Positions 1 to 8,617 of a stretch of 12,407 nt of DNA are shown here, piece after piece (position 1 is the stretch's first letter; each line of letters starts with the position of its first letter). The position numbers and the translations under genes are program-made. The DNA lies in NCBI GenBank assembly GCA_016256075.1, contig SDVU01000543.1:1-12407 (forward strand), given 5' to 3'. The notes beneath the pieces were generated by a model. The model saw only the letters and a list, made by a program, of their open reading frames with translations. It did no database searches and was not told the origin of the DNA. The stretch comes from Dictyocoela muelleri. Taxonomy: Eukaryota; Microsporidia.

Positions 1-252
1 CGTCCATCTATTGGCGTATCATAAGTTAAATAGTTAACAATAAAAGATTTGCAAAGGTTATTTATTGAATTGTTATCGTTTCTTCTCCATCGTTTCGCTT
101 CGTGCATAAGGTCTCAATTAAAGCAATTTTTAAGCATTTTTGATCAATTTTTTTTATTGTCATTTTTGACACCATTATTAAAATTATAAAACTCAATTCC
201 TATGTTAGTATTCACCAAGCAATTACTTGTGGTTTAACTTATGAATACCACA
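1..252 (-). repeat. 3' LTR of the Ty3/gypsy element (cut by window edge)
   Basis: This stretch matches 3979-4229 almost along its whole length. On the minus strand it begins TGTGGTATT, giving the canonical TG start, directly after a purine-rich tract at 253-260. The other end of the LTR lies outside the window, so about five bases are probably missing compared with the right copy. Confidence 0.9.
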
Positions 253-260
253 TCCTCCCC
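253..260 (-). promoter_or_regulatory. Polypurine tract of the LTR element
   Basis: The plus strand reads TCCTCCCC, so the minus strand reads GGGGAGGA, ending within two bases of the TGTGG start of the 3' LTR. This is the position and composition expected for the plus-strand primer of an LTR retrotransposon. It is one of the few G/C-rich runs in this A+T-rich region. Confidence 0.7.
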
Positions 261-439
261 TATACCTATAGGTCTGCAGTGTTTTATTGACACACGAACA
301 ATTTTATTATACATCTCGACGAATAAGTTATTTCAACTTGTAGATATTGACTTTATCTTATAGGGCCCTTTCAATTTAGATTCGATTTTGTTTTGGGTGT
401 TATATTTCATTAAAATTTTATAGCCTATTTCATAATTAA

Positions 440-1230
440 TATCACGTCTTTTTTTTATTCACATAATTCTCATTTTCTTCACATTTATGTTTGGCATTTT
501 CTTGTATTTGATATTTCTCGATCTTAAATAGCATCGAGTAAATATTGAAGATGGATTCTTCATAAAATATCTCCCATGGTGGGTACTCATTGTTGGTGTT
601 AGCTGTAAGATTCAGTCTTTTCCAGATATTTTGCTTCAAAATTTTTAATGTTGATCCTTTTGATATTCGTAGTACTACTCCGATTTCTTTATTAATTCTT
701 TATACGATTTCGTTTCGTTGGATTATATGGAGCCGATGTGACATGCGAATAATGATATTTTTCGAGAAGTCTTTTAAAGTTCTTAGATATGAACTGACGT
801 CTGTTATCTGAAAGCAACCTGAGTGGAGGACTAAAACGTCTGAATTATATTTTCTCTAGATAATTACAGATTGTTATTGAATCTATTTTTTCAAAATTTC
901 AATTTCACTATATCTTGAGTATAAATCTACTACTACTAGAATATAAAATTCAGACATTCGAGAATAATTTTGATAATATTTTGCTAATATAGGAGCTTTT
1001 AAATCCACAGCAATCATTTCATTCACTTTAAGAGTTTTAAAGAAAATATTAGGTATCCTGTAATTTGCGTTATCATTCTTTTCTGTCTTGCATATGAGAC
1101 AATTATTGCATATCTTTGATACGATCTTTCTCAATCCCTTTGTAGACATATATCTTTTTAATGTCAGTTCCATTACCGAGATTCCTGACTGAATTAAGTA
1201 TGAATGCAGAGACTTTACCCATTTCATTAC
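440..1230 (-). pseudogene. Integrase region of the Ty3/gypsy element (fossil)
   Basis: The integrase inserts the cDNA copy into host DNA. A zinc-binding domain is seen near 1090-1200, with a CNNC-x2-C cluster close to 1100 (family: H2C2). The catalytic core follows: a VDLKAP-type motif with the first Asp near 1005, a VVVDLYSRY strand near 910, and an LLSDN motif with the second Asp near 807, followed by an APYNPT block typical of Ty3/gypsy integrases. The segment around 440-640 looks like the C-terminal part of the core, including a PPWEIFYEE stretch comparable to the usual SPFEI.YG block. No chromodomain was seen. The region is broken and is treated as a relic. Confidence 0.8.
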
Positions 1231-1299
1231 TTCATCATGAGAAAAGTCTGATTCTTTACATTTGATGTTATTTTTAAAGTTATTTGGTAATTCAGGTAA

Positions 1300-2700
1300 A
1301 AGGCTTCTGTCGATTGGTTTGGGTGTTAGTTCATATAAATGACGTGACAAAGCATCAGTTTCTGTATTGTTTTTTCCGTCGATGTGTTTCAATGTATAGT
1401 CATACTCTTCGATTAAAAGTTTCCATCTGTGAATCCATTTTGTTAATTCTCCATTAAATCTCAGATTTTTATTGTCTGTTTCAATATGTACCTTTGTGTT
1501 ATATATCAAATGTTTAAAGTGTTCGAGTGATTTTAAAATTGCAAACTTCCTTTTCCGTCGTGGTATAATTTGATTCCTGTAAATTGTTATTTTTACCTTT
1601 TAACCTAATATTTTACAATCTTGATACAATACTGATCCTATTACAACATCAGACGCATCACATCGTAATGTAAACTCCTTATTCAAATCTGGATGGTTTA
1701 ATAATCTTATTTGCCTAATTTTATTGAAAATTATATTTAACTTTTCCGCATAACTTTCCTCCCATACGATTTTACTTCCTTTACCTTTCAGTTTTTCATA
1801 AAGTGCAGCAGTATCAAGTGATATATCCTTAATAAACGGGCGAAACCAATTGATAAAACCGAATATCTTTTGTAATTGCTTTTTTGTTGAAGGTATTATG
1901 TCTTTATAGTTTTCAAACTGCGATACAATTGGAGTTTTTTCTTTTTCGTTTACAATATGTTCAAGAAATTGTACCTCTTCCCTAGCAAAAATGCATTTAT
2001 CGAAATTCACCGATATGTTGTTTTCGTGTAATTTAGCAAATACTTTTATCAATAGAGATTTGTGATCGCAGATATTTTTCGAAAATAACAGTATATCATC
2101 CATGTAAATCAAAACGCTTTCTATGTTCTCAAAAATTTTATTCATAGCCTTTTAAAAGATTGCCGGGGCGTTTGAGAGCCCGAAAAGCATTCTTTAAACA
2201 ACGAAAGAGCGGTTCAAAATAGCAAAGCCTGTTTTGGATACATCATTTTCGTCTATAGAAATCTGAAGGTATCCTTGGTTCAGATCTATCAGAGAAAATA
2301 TTTTTTATCCCTTTAACCGCGCAAGTATTTCATAAATGCTAGGTGTAATCTGATAGCTTTCTTTGTAATTGAGTTCAAATGCTGATAGTCTACTACCAGC
2401 CTCAATTTTCATGTTTTTCTTTTTATTATGAACGAAGGTGATATCATATCGGAATCTCATTTTTCAATTATATCTTGTTTGATTAAAGTTGTGAGGTGTT
2501 CTCTAACTTCGGACTGTATTGCGAGTGGGAACAGGATACTCTTTTCGCCTTTGTTAAATGGAGAATTCAAATAAATGTGATGTTTCAATAACCTTATCTG
2601 TCCCAGTATTGGGTTTCTTGCTTTTGCCTTATCAATGAGATTTTTTATATCATCCTTAACTGCGAATATTTTTGTTTTATATACTATTTAGGTATCGAAT
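1300..2700 (-). pseudogene. Reverse transcriptase and RNase H region of the Ty3/gypsy element (fossil)
   Basis: The region encodes the polymerase that copies element RNA into DNA, fused to RNase H. RT landmarks in minus-strand order are an FSLIDLNQGY block near 2300 (first catalytic Asp), an FGLSNAP block near 2175, and the YMDD catalytic site near 2095-2106. The connection region follows, with a FGFINWFRPFI-type block near 1850. RNase H is supported by a FTLRCDASD block near 1660, an IETDNKNLRF block near 1475, and a HIDGKNN..DALSR block near 1350-1385. This domain order places the element in the Ty3/gypsy lineage. The region is fragmented and cannot be read as one protein. Confidence 0.88.
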
Positions 2701-2788
2701 AATTATTAGTATGAGTTCTTTGGCTTATTTCCTATTCGATACCGTATAGATTTACAAATCCTTCTTTTAGGTTCACGATGGCTTCATT

Positions 2789-3649
2789 CTAAGAAAGGAA
2801 TCTCATTCCCAAGATGAGCGTATTATTTGGATTTGGAAGCAATAGGAATTTACTTTTGTATAGGATATTTTTATCATTTGCTAATGTGAAACTGAAGTCT
2901 ACATATTCATGAACGGTTATTGTTGATCCATTAGCCACTTCTACTATTTGTGATTTTTCCAAGCTGTGTTTCTCAATATAATTATCGACTGAAATATTTT
3001 CCGGGATATAGCTTTCCGCGGATCCTGTGTCGATCATAGCATTAAATGTCTTATCCCTTATATTAATTGGTATTTCTATGATTCTCGGTTTCGTACGAGG
3101 TTCTCGTAGGGCGTATGTTTTATTTTCATTGTCATGTTTGTGGCCATCGCGTTTTCTCGTGCATTCTTCATTTGAATGCGATGAAGACTTGTGAAAATTG
3201 CAATATTCACTCACGTGATTTTTGTAATTTTTTCTTCGCTCGGTATATTTTTTTTGTAAATTTATTTTTTTTTCCAGTGGTCGCATCTGAACGAAGATAT
3301 CCTGAAACTCTGAGTTCATTTCTCTTGATATTCGATTTACTTGATCCATGCATAACGAATCCATATCTGCCAAAATTTTGAAACAGTAGGCAAAGCTTCG
3401 GTTGTTGTACATCACTAATTCAATTTTTACTTTCTCATGAAGCCCGGCAAAAAAGGTTTCTTCCACTTTTGCGCTGATCATTTGTTCATTCCAGTCAGTA
3501 CATAATTCAATTTTAATACACAAATTTTCAATTTCGCTTACATAAGCACAGATCGTGTAAAAATCTGTTTGACGTATTGACATTAGACAGGTTTGATACT
3601 CATATGTACTATTCGAATTGTACTTCAACTTCATTATTTTATCAAGCAT
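2789..3649 (-). pseudogene. Gag-like and aspartic protease region of the Ty3/gypsy element (fossil)
   Basis: The upstream half is a lysine- and glutamate-rich segment resembling the capsid (retrotransposon gag) domain. It contains an F-x-x-G-L-x-x-x-V block near 3440, as in many gag proteins. A variant nucleic-acid-binding knuckle, C-x2-H-x4-H-x4-C, lies near 3160-3205. The downstream part carries the aspartic protease signature MIDTGSAESYI near 3015-3035, then an LILGMRFL block near 2790-2815, matching the ILG-[ML]-x-FL flap-end motif of retropepsins. Gag and protease lie on one reading stretch here. Identification of the protease is firm; gag is by position and weak similarity. Confidence 0.8.
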
Positions 3650-3973
3650 TTCTGAGCTGTTCGCTTATATCCCTATTCGGTGTTGTATACTCGGGTCTAC
3701 TATTTGAGTTAACACCTCTAGTCTTATTTATCTGGACCAATTGCAGATACGAGATACTTCACTGAACAAAATTTTCAATGTAATCAAGTCTTGCTGTTCA
3801 AAGGATGTTAGCAAGTTTAGTTTATGCTGTACTCTTAGTCCGGATATATTGTTTCTGTATTACAAAATGTGCAACTTCATATATGTCGTCTACTTTGGCT
3901 ATGATCATACTGTTTGTTTCTTCGCTAAATAATTCATCTCCTAGATGTTGTATGTGCCTCGTTGAGCTCAACT
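3650..3973 (-). other. Leader and start of gag region, no clear domain
   Basis: This part lies between the 5' LTR and the recognisable gag segment. I see no clear domain in it. No stretch complementary to a tRNA 3' end beginning TGG is visible next to the LTR, so the primer-binding site is unidentified. A 10-bp palindrome TTGAGCTCAA (3963-3972 area) sits at the LTR junction. Because the left LTR is cut by the window, the LTR edge at about 3974 is only inferred from a TG dinucleotide. Confidence 0.5.
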
Positions 3974-4229
3974 TGAGACGTCCATCTATTGGCGTATCAT
4001 AAGTTAAATAGTTAACAATAAAAGATTTGCAAAGGTTATTTATTGAATTGTTATCTTTTCTTCTCCATCATCTCGCTTCGTGCATGGGGTCTCAAATAAA
4101 ACAATTTTAAAGCATTTTTGATCAATTTTTTTTATTGTCATTTTTGACACCGGGATTAAAATTATCAAACCCAATTCCTATGTTAGAATTCACAAGCAAT
4201 TACTTGTGTTTTCACTACTTAATACCACA
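3974..4229 (-). repeat. 5' LTR of the Ty3/gypsy element
   Basis: The match to the left LTR runs from 3979 to 4229. The plus-strand end CCACA corresponds to the minus-strand start TGTGG, and a TG at 3974 would give the usual CA end on the minus strand. About 19 substitutions and one indel separate the two LTRs. Confidence 0.88.
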
Positions 4230-4710
4230 AATACATATCGATTCATTCTTTATCAATCCACACCTTGCAAAAAAGTTTATGATTGAATTTTTGTAGCTTT
4301 ATTATATTAAAATGAAGTCACTGCAATTTTAATCTTTTTATACGATCGTTAGTATATATTCTTCTATACACCACAATAAAAACTTTCGAACTTTACTCAT
4401 TGAAGGTTTATCAATTTTTATTTTTTAAAATGTGATATTTTTCTTTAAGTATGTTATAAGTTAAGAGAGCTTTTATAAGTTATTGTTTCTTAATTTTTTT
4501 ACATTGTAGTTATTATTTTTTAATTGTTAATTTTATTCTTTTTTATAAAATTCTTCTCGCCCGATACATTTTGATTTCTAAAAAATACATTGAAAACGAT
4601 TTATTCATAACAAAATTATTAAAACCAAAAACATTTTTATACAACATAAAAGGCGACTTGTTTTTGCAAAATAGATTGTCGTGTTATAAATGTAAAAAAC
4701 AATTTAAGGA
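4230..4710. other. A+T-rich sequence without recognisable feature
   Basis: There is no open reading frame of note on either strand, no tandem repeat and no clear inverted repeat. It separates the LTR element from the nested DNA-transposon cluster. I see nothing in it that I can name. Confidence 0.7.
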
Positions 4711-4787
4711 GCTCTATACCTTTTTTCAGAATTATTGTATATTTTTTTAGAAATATATTTCGTTAGTGTTTTGTCTAATCTTTCAAC
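4711..4787 (+). repeat. Direct repeat, left copy
   Basis: It begins GCTCTATACCTTTTTTCAGA and ends CTAATCTTTCAAC. It matches 7586-7663 in the same orientation (roughly 84% by eye; the first 23 bases are identical). The two copies abut the outer ends of the palindromic element at 4790-7583. A duplicated flank of about 77 bp is far too long for a normal transposase target duplication. Confidence 0.8.
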
Positions 4788-4789
4788 GG

Positions 4790-4949
4790 GCCGGTCATTT
4801 TAGCGCAAAATTTCTTAGCCCAAAAAAACATTTTTTTTAATTTTATCCCTCTAATGGGTTTTATTTTTCTTGGTTTTTTAAGAAAAAAAAGGTACATAAA
4901 AATGTCACAGCCCTATAAAAATTTCACGTATGATAAAAATTTAAATATT
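4790..4949 (+). repeat. Inverted-repeat arm, left
   Basis: This arm pairs with 7406-7583. The strongest block is about 4850-4935, where CTAATGG, GGTACATAAAAATGTCACAG and TTCACGT are shared with the complement of the right arm. The outermost CGGTCATTTTA is also shared. Confidence 0.8.
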
Positions 4950-5104
4950 TAAAATTAAAAAAATAAGAATTAATAATTAAATATTGATAAATATGTTTAA
5001 AAATAAAAAATAAATGTTTAAATCAAAAATTTGATTTATAAAAATTTAAATATAAAAAATAATTTTTATATTTTAAATTTTTATTTTTCTATAATTTATA
5101 ATTA

Positions 5105-5130
5105 CAGTAGTCGTCTAAAAAAACACCACC
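5105..5130 (+). repeat. pogo-like terminal inverted repeat, left
   Basis: It begins CAGTAGTCGTCTAAAAAA directly after a TA. It pairs with 7232-7257, and the differences include several at CA/CG or TG/CG positions. Confidence 0.85.
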
Positions 5131-5342
5131 TTTATTATTCGAAAAAAAACCATCTCTCTAGAAATACAGTTTAAATCAAAAGAAAGTTAAATTTATTTAT
5201 TTTAGAAAATAAAACACCTTTTAAAAATAAACAACAAATAATTATATTTTTTTCAATTAATCATATTAATAAAAATAAATTATGTTATCAAAAAAACATA
5301 ATAAAATTCACCACCCCTAATCCATGAAAAATAAAAAAAATA

Positions 5343-6754
5343 ATGTCATCAAATGAAAAAATTATCATCGCGAAAGAAGCCGAAAAACACAACCTGGGTC
5401 GGAAAAAACTGATGAAAAAATATTCTATAACAGAGGCAGAAGCAAGACATATATTAAAGAACATATTGACCCTCAATCGTTACATGATAATCTCACAGAA
5501 GACAAAAAAAATTTAATCCAATCAATGGGTGACAAATTTAAAATTATTGACGAAATTATTTTAAACAATGTTAAATATCTCAGAAGTGAGAATGTATAGA
5601 ATAACTTTGAATATTTTAACGTTCGTAACGCAAAAAGTAAATGAAGTTCACAAATTATATCATAACATTACAAAATATTTTATCCGAAAATTTATTGAAA
5701 GAAATAAAATGTCATATGTAACATTACACGGTAAACAAAAATCTGCCTATTTAACAGAAATTGAATTCTTTAAGTCTGCTCTACTAGATTTAAAAAAAAT
5801 ACATATCCTGATGAAAATATTTTTAATTTGTATGAAACGGGTGTTTATGTAAAATGTGTGTACAATAAAACCTATACCTTAGATAATAATGACAATAAAA
5901 ATATTAAGATTGACAAGACAAGGATAACTGTTCTTTTAGGTATTAACAACAAAGGTGAAAAGTTGCCTATATTAATTATTATAAAATCTAAGAATCCGAG
6001 AATATAGAGAAATAAAAATCTGGACAACCTTGACATTATTTATAGGGCCAATAAAACGGCTTGGATGACAAGAGAAATTTTTTTAACTATATTCACAAAT
6101 GAATTAAAAATTTGCAGAAGCAAAGATGATGACCTTGTTTTTAGTAGATAATTGTTCGGCTCATACAATACCGAGTTTTTAAAATATCAAGTTTTTATTT
6201 TTACCTGAGAATACCACATCTGTACTACAGCTATTGGATGCAGGTATAATTAATAGCTATAAATTAAAATACAAAAATTATCTTAATAATTATCTGAACA
6301 ATGAAAATTTAATAAATAAAGAGACGAGGAGTGCCGCTTAAAAACAAGTAAATTTATTCGTAATTTTGCAGTGGATTAATATGGCCTGGTGAGATTTATC
6401 AGAATTAACAATTTAAAACTGATGGAAAAAATGTTTTGGAAATAATACACGATATTCAAATGATAAGATAGAAATAAATGAAAAAATTGATTGGGAAAAC
6501 GAAGAAAATCTTTTGTCAATGATTGAGGAGCAGCAATATATTGAATATGTTGTAGAAATGGATAAATTTGAGAAAAATTGCTAGACGATGGAAAATTACT
6601 CACCTATTTATCAATTATTCAGTAAACTTTATTTAAAAAGGGATCGAAATTCACCAATAATTTTATTGATCTAATGGGTGAAATTAAATAAGAATTCAAT
6701 GATTCTGTAGGCAATATTGGGATGCACAAGTTTTTTAAACCATCAAATAAATAA
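5343..6754 (+). pseudogene. pogo-like transposase (HTH_psq / CENP-B-type HTH / DDE_1), frameshifted
   Basis: The product would bind the element's ends and catalyse cut-and-paste transposition. The start at 5343 gives an N-terminal helix-turn-helix with GRKKLMKKYSITEAEARHIL, as in pogo and jerky-like proteins. The frame then shifts near 5465, and again before the CENP-B-type HTH end at about 5660-5790 (FIERNKMSYVTLHGKQK). The DDE_1 core runs from 5800: NLYETGVY (family: N.DETG.Y), RITVLLGINNKGEKLP, an in-frame stop at 6005, AWMTREIF, a shift near 6120, then VDNCSAH at 6144-6164 and [14 protein letters not shown] at 6204-6242. The first catalytic Asp is Tyr (5831-5833); the second and third (6147, 6237) remain. 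The tail GMHKFFKPSNK ends at 6754. At about 470 codons it has the usual family length. It cannot be active. Confidence 0.9.
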
Positions 6755-6880
6755 AGTTATTGTTCGTTTACCCGCTATATTTTATTTTTTGCTTATTTTT
6801 ATTGAATGAAATTAACAATCAAAAATAAAGATTCGCACAAAATAAACAGCTGCTAATATGAAAAAGTTGGATGTTATTGG
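6755..6880 (+). other. 3' untranslated part of the pogo-like element
   Basis: A short A+T-rich stretch follows the transposase stop and runs into the 10-bp minisatellite. No motif was recognised. Confidence 0.5.
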
Positions 6881-6980
6881 TAGTGATTTTCAGTGATTTG
6901 TAGTGATTTGTAGTGATTTGTAGTGATTTGTAGTGATTTATAGTGATTTGTAGTGATTTGTAGTGATTTGTAATGATTTT
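6881..6980 (+). repeat. 10-bp minisatellite, ten units of TAGTGATTTG
   Basis: Ten consecutive units run in perfect register. Six are exactly TAGTGATTTG, and the first two, one middle and the last unit each differ by one or two bases. It lies in the 3' non-coding part of the pogo-like element. Its near-perfect register contrasts with the decay of the transposase, so the array is probably a later slippage product. Confidence 0.95.
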
Positions 6981-7205
6981 AAATATTTTTAATTTTATAA
7001 TTCACTAATATTTTGCATTTTTATATAAAAATATATCCAATTAGGTTTTCTAAATTTTATAAATACCAACCTATATATTTTCATTTTAATTCTCATGCGA
7101 AATTTAGATATAGACTAAAGTTTTACTCATAAATATACTTTTTATTTTAAAATTTCCAGTTTTTGAGTTCATTTTTTTGAGAAAAATATAAAAAACCGCA
7201 ACCTC

Positions 7206-7246
7206 TAAAAAAACCACCACCTTTTCAAAAAGGCGGCGGTTTTTTC
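7206..7246. repeat. Subterminal hairpin of the pogo-like element
   Basis: The run AAACCACCACCTTTT is followed almost at once by AAAAAGGCGGCGGTTT, forming a hairpin that covers most of the right terminal repeat. The two mismatches are A/G differences that would be tolerated as G:U in RNA. The left end of the element lacks such a tight hairpin. Confidence 0.75.
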
Positions 7247-7257
7247 GACAACCACTG
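7232..7257 (-). repeat. pogo-like terminal inverted repeat, right
   Basis: On the minus strand it reads CAGTGGTTGTCGAAAAAACC, matching the left terminus, and is followed on the plus strand by TA at 7258-7259. Confidence 0.85.
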
Positions 7258-7405
7258 TATTGCTTTTTAGATTTCAAATTAAATTGTATTTTTAGTTTAC
7301 AAATGTTAAATTTTTGTTTTTAAATTCGGAATTCAGAATTCCAAATTATAAATCCAAAATATAAATCTAAGTTTTTATTTTTTTCTCTATAATTATTATT
7401 TTTTC

Positions 7406-7583
7406 AATATTTGAATTTCTATCAGACGTGAATTTTTTATAGGTCTGTGACATTTTTATGTACCTTTTTTATAAAAAAACCAACAAAAAATAAATACCAT
7501 TAGTGGGCTAAAATTAAAAAATAAATTTAATTTTGCGAAAATGCCGTTTTTCGCGAATGCCATTTTACTATAAAATGACCGTT
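7406..7583 (-). repeat. Inverted-repeat arm, right
   Basis: This is the complement of 4790-4949. The matching blocks include CTGTGACATTTTTATGTACC near 7445-7465 and TAAAATGACCG at 7571-7581. Between the two arms the pogo-like insertion occupies the former loop. Confidence 0.8.
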
Positions 7584-7585
7584 TC

Positions 7586-7663
7586 GCTCTATACCTTTTT
7601 TCAGAATTTTTGGATATGTTTTTCGAAAAAAAATCTCGTTAGTGATTAGTTTAATCTTTCAAC
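7586..7663 (+). repeat. Direct repeat, right copy
   Basis: It is the same orientation as 4711-4787, beginning GCTCTATACCTTTTTTCAGA and ending TTAATCTTTCAAC. It starts two bases after the right arm of the palindromic element. Confidence 0.8.
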
Positions 7664-7728
7664 AATACTTTGGCTTTGAGAGTGATTAGGCAGACCTTGT
7701 ATCTGTTAAATGTTATATTAAACATAAA

Positions 7729-7781
7729 TTTTATTTTTATTTTTATTTTTATTTTTATTTTTATTTTTATTTTTATTTTTA
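7729..7781 (+). repeat. Hexanucleotide microsatellite (TTTTTA)n
   Basis: About nine uninterrupted units of period six, five T followed by one A. Confidence 0.95.
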
Positions 7782-7792
7782 AATTCTAATTA

Positions 7793-7858
7793 ATTATCAG
7801 ACTGTAAATTTTTGGGGTTTTTCAAGAAAAAAAAGTCAAAAATTTACAGTCTGATAAT
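7793..7858. repeat. Perfect 22-bp inverted repeat with 22-nt loop
   Basis: The left arm at 7793-7814 starts ATTATCAGACTGTAAA and its exact complement occupies 7837-7858. The loop is A-rich. Its middle (GGGTTTTTCAAGAAAAAAAAG) vaguely resembles the inner arm of the palindromic element near 4856-4890, so it may be a mini version of the same kind of element. No open reading frame is present. Confidence 0.9.
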
Positions 7859-7903
7859 GAATCAGAATCTAAAAATGAGAAATGAAAAAATAATAGAAAA
7901 ATT

Positions 7904-8536
7904 ATATATGATGAATTTATTTATAATTTAGATAATAAATTGTCGATAATATATGGAAATGTGTAAGCCGAAATTTTCGGGGGAGATTAAAACAAATATA
8001 TTCAATTTCTATAGTATTACATTTCAGGATCAAATGCATGAGAAGGAAAATAGCAGACAAACAAATTGAAAATGAATTATAAATGGAAAAAATGATTTAA
8101 TACAGATGACACTTTTAAAAGCGATTTGAATTATGTTATATCCGAAATTCTACAAGATAAACACAAAGTAATTGGGAATTATTCTAATATGAGAGAATAT
8201 GTCTTAAAAAAACGTAATAATAAAATATTTAAATATAAATGACGCTCATTAAATGCTCGAATCTTTTAAATATAGTCATAATGGCTAATTTTTTTAGTAA
8301 TTTGATATTGGATGAATCTAGACAATTTATTTTTAATATATTCTACGAAATAAAAACTTTTAATTATTGTCTAAATCTTTAACATGGTTCTCAGATGGTC
8401 GTTTTAAAGTTCATCGAGGTATTTCAGTTAGTTATACATAAATCACGGAAATGTTTTTGGTAATCTCATACTTCTTATTTTTGTTTTAATGAGAAATAAA
8501 AGTCAAGATTATAATTCAGGATTTATAAAAATTATA
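7904..8536 (+). pseudogene. MULE (Mutator-like) transposase relic, with a probable FLYWCH-like N-terminus
   Basis: Fragments in shifting plus-strand frames resemble a MULE transposase. Near 7910-7990, EFIYNLDNKLS and then WKCVSRNFRGRLK recall a FLYWCH zinc finger (usual pattern W.C......C.gR), with the second Cys apparently lost. Near 8305-8345, LDESRQFIFNIFYE resembles the segment before the catalytic core. At 8385-8438, WFSDGRFKVHRGISVSYT matches the MULE core W.DGTFK..P..F.QLYT, and the Asp at 8394-8396 would be the first catalytic residue. Near 8490-8530, LMRNKSQDY matches the family L..NK.Q..Y block. Nothing of the second Asp or catalytic Glu is seen, so the relic is truncated at its 3' end. 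No terminal repeats were found. Assignment to MULE is moderately firm; the zinc finger is less so. Confidence 0.6.
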
Positions 8537-8617
8537 ATTTGATAATTAATTATCCAACAAATTTATTCATTTATTTTGAATTTGTAGTATAGTATTTCAA
8601 CTCCTTTTAACCCTATC

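Larger units (their letters stand above)
1..4229 (-). mobile_element. Ty3/gypsy-type LTR retrotransposon, decayed copy
   Basis: Two similar LTRs (about 251-256 bp) bracket a minus-strand internal region. Reading along the minus strand, its recognisable parts are a gag-like segment with a C-x2-H-x4-H-x4-C knuckle, an aspartic protease (DTGS), reverse transcriptase (YMDD), RNase H, an integrase zinc-binding domain and an integrase core. RT before integrase is the Ty3/gypsy order, not Ty1/copia. No envelope gene or chromodomain was recognised. By hand count the LTRs differ at about 19 positions plus one indel over 251 bp (about 92% identity), so the insertion is not recent. The coding region carries several breaks and looks inactive. 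The left LTR starts at the window edge, so the outer end and target duplication cannot be checked. Confidence 0.9.
5105..7257 (+). mobile_element. pogo-like (Tc1/mariner superfamily) DNA transposon, decayed
   Basis: The ends are CAGTAGTCGTC at 5105 and GACAACCACTG at 7257, giving 26-bp terminal inverted repeats that match at 20 of 26 positions. TA dinucleotides flank it at 5103-5104 and 7258-7259, the target duplication of the Tc1/mariner superfamily, and a CAGT start is common among pogo/Tigger elements. It encodes a broken DDE_1 transposase on the plus strand. The length, 2153 bp, is usual for the group. It lies in the A+T-rich middle of a palindromic element, so it inserted after that element did. 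Confidence 0.9.
4790..7583. mobile_element. Palindromic terminal-inverted-repeat element, split by a pogo-like insertion
   Basis: Two long arms, 4790-4949 and 7406-7583, are inverted copies of each other. The outer ends read CGGTCATTTTA and TAAAATGACCG, and a well-conserved inner part contains GGTACATAAAAATGTCACAG on the left and its complement on the right. Apart from the pogo-like transposon at 5105-7257, the remainder is about 640 bp, A+T-rich and non-coding, so the element is a non-autonomous foldback or MITE-like sequence. Its transposase family is unknown to me. No short target duplication is evident; instead both sides carry the long direct repeat. Confidence 0.7.

Noticed and set aside
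590-811. Plus-strand 73-codon frame opposite the integrase
   Set aside because: It is antisense to recognisable integrase blocks (LLSDN, APYNPT) and has no domain of its own.
3950-3973. tRNA-complementary primer-binding site next to the 5' LTR
   Set aside because: The inner flank on the minus strand (AGTTGAGCTCAACGAGG) does not show the usual TGG start or a match to a tRNA 3' end that I can recognise.
3115-4002. Several plus-strand frames of 62-88 codons across the gag region
   Set aside because: They overlap each other and lie opposite the gag/protease region; composition is that of a complementary strand, with no recognisable domain.
4230-4710. Possible host gene or RNA in the spacer
   Set aside because: No reading frame, no tRNA-like fold and no conserved motif could be found on either strand.
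5288-5476. Minus-strand 62-codon hydrophobic frame
   Set aside because: It lies opposite the N-terminal helix-turn-helix of the pogo-like transposase. The hydrophobic look comes from reading the complement of lysine and glutamate codons.
6376-6603. Minus-strand 75-codon frame
   Set aside because: It is antisense to the C-terminal part of the pogo-like transposase.
6881-6980. CRISPR array or iteron set
   Set aside because: The 10-bp units are directly tandem without spacers, in a eukaryotic transposon tail.
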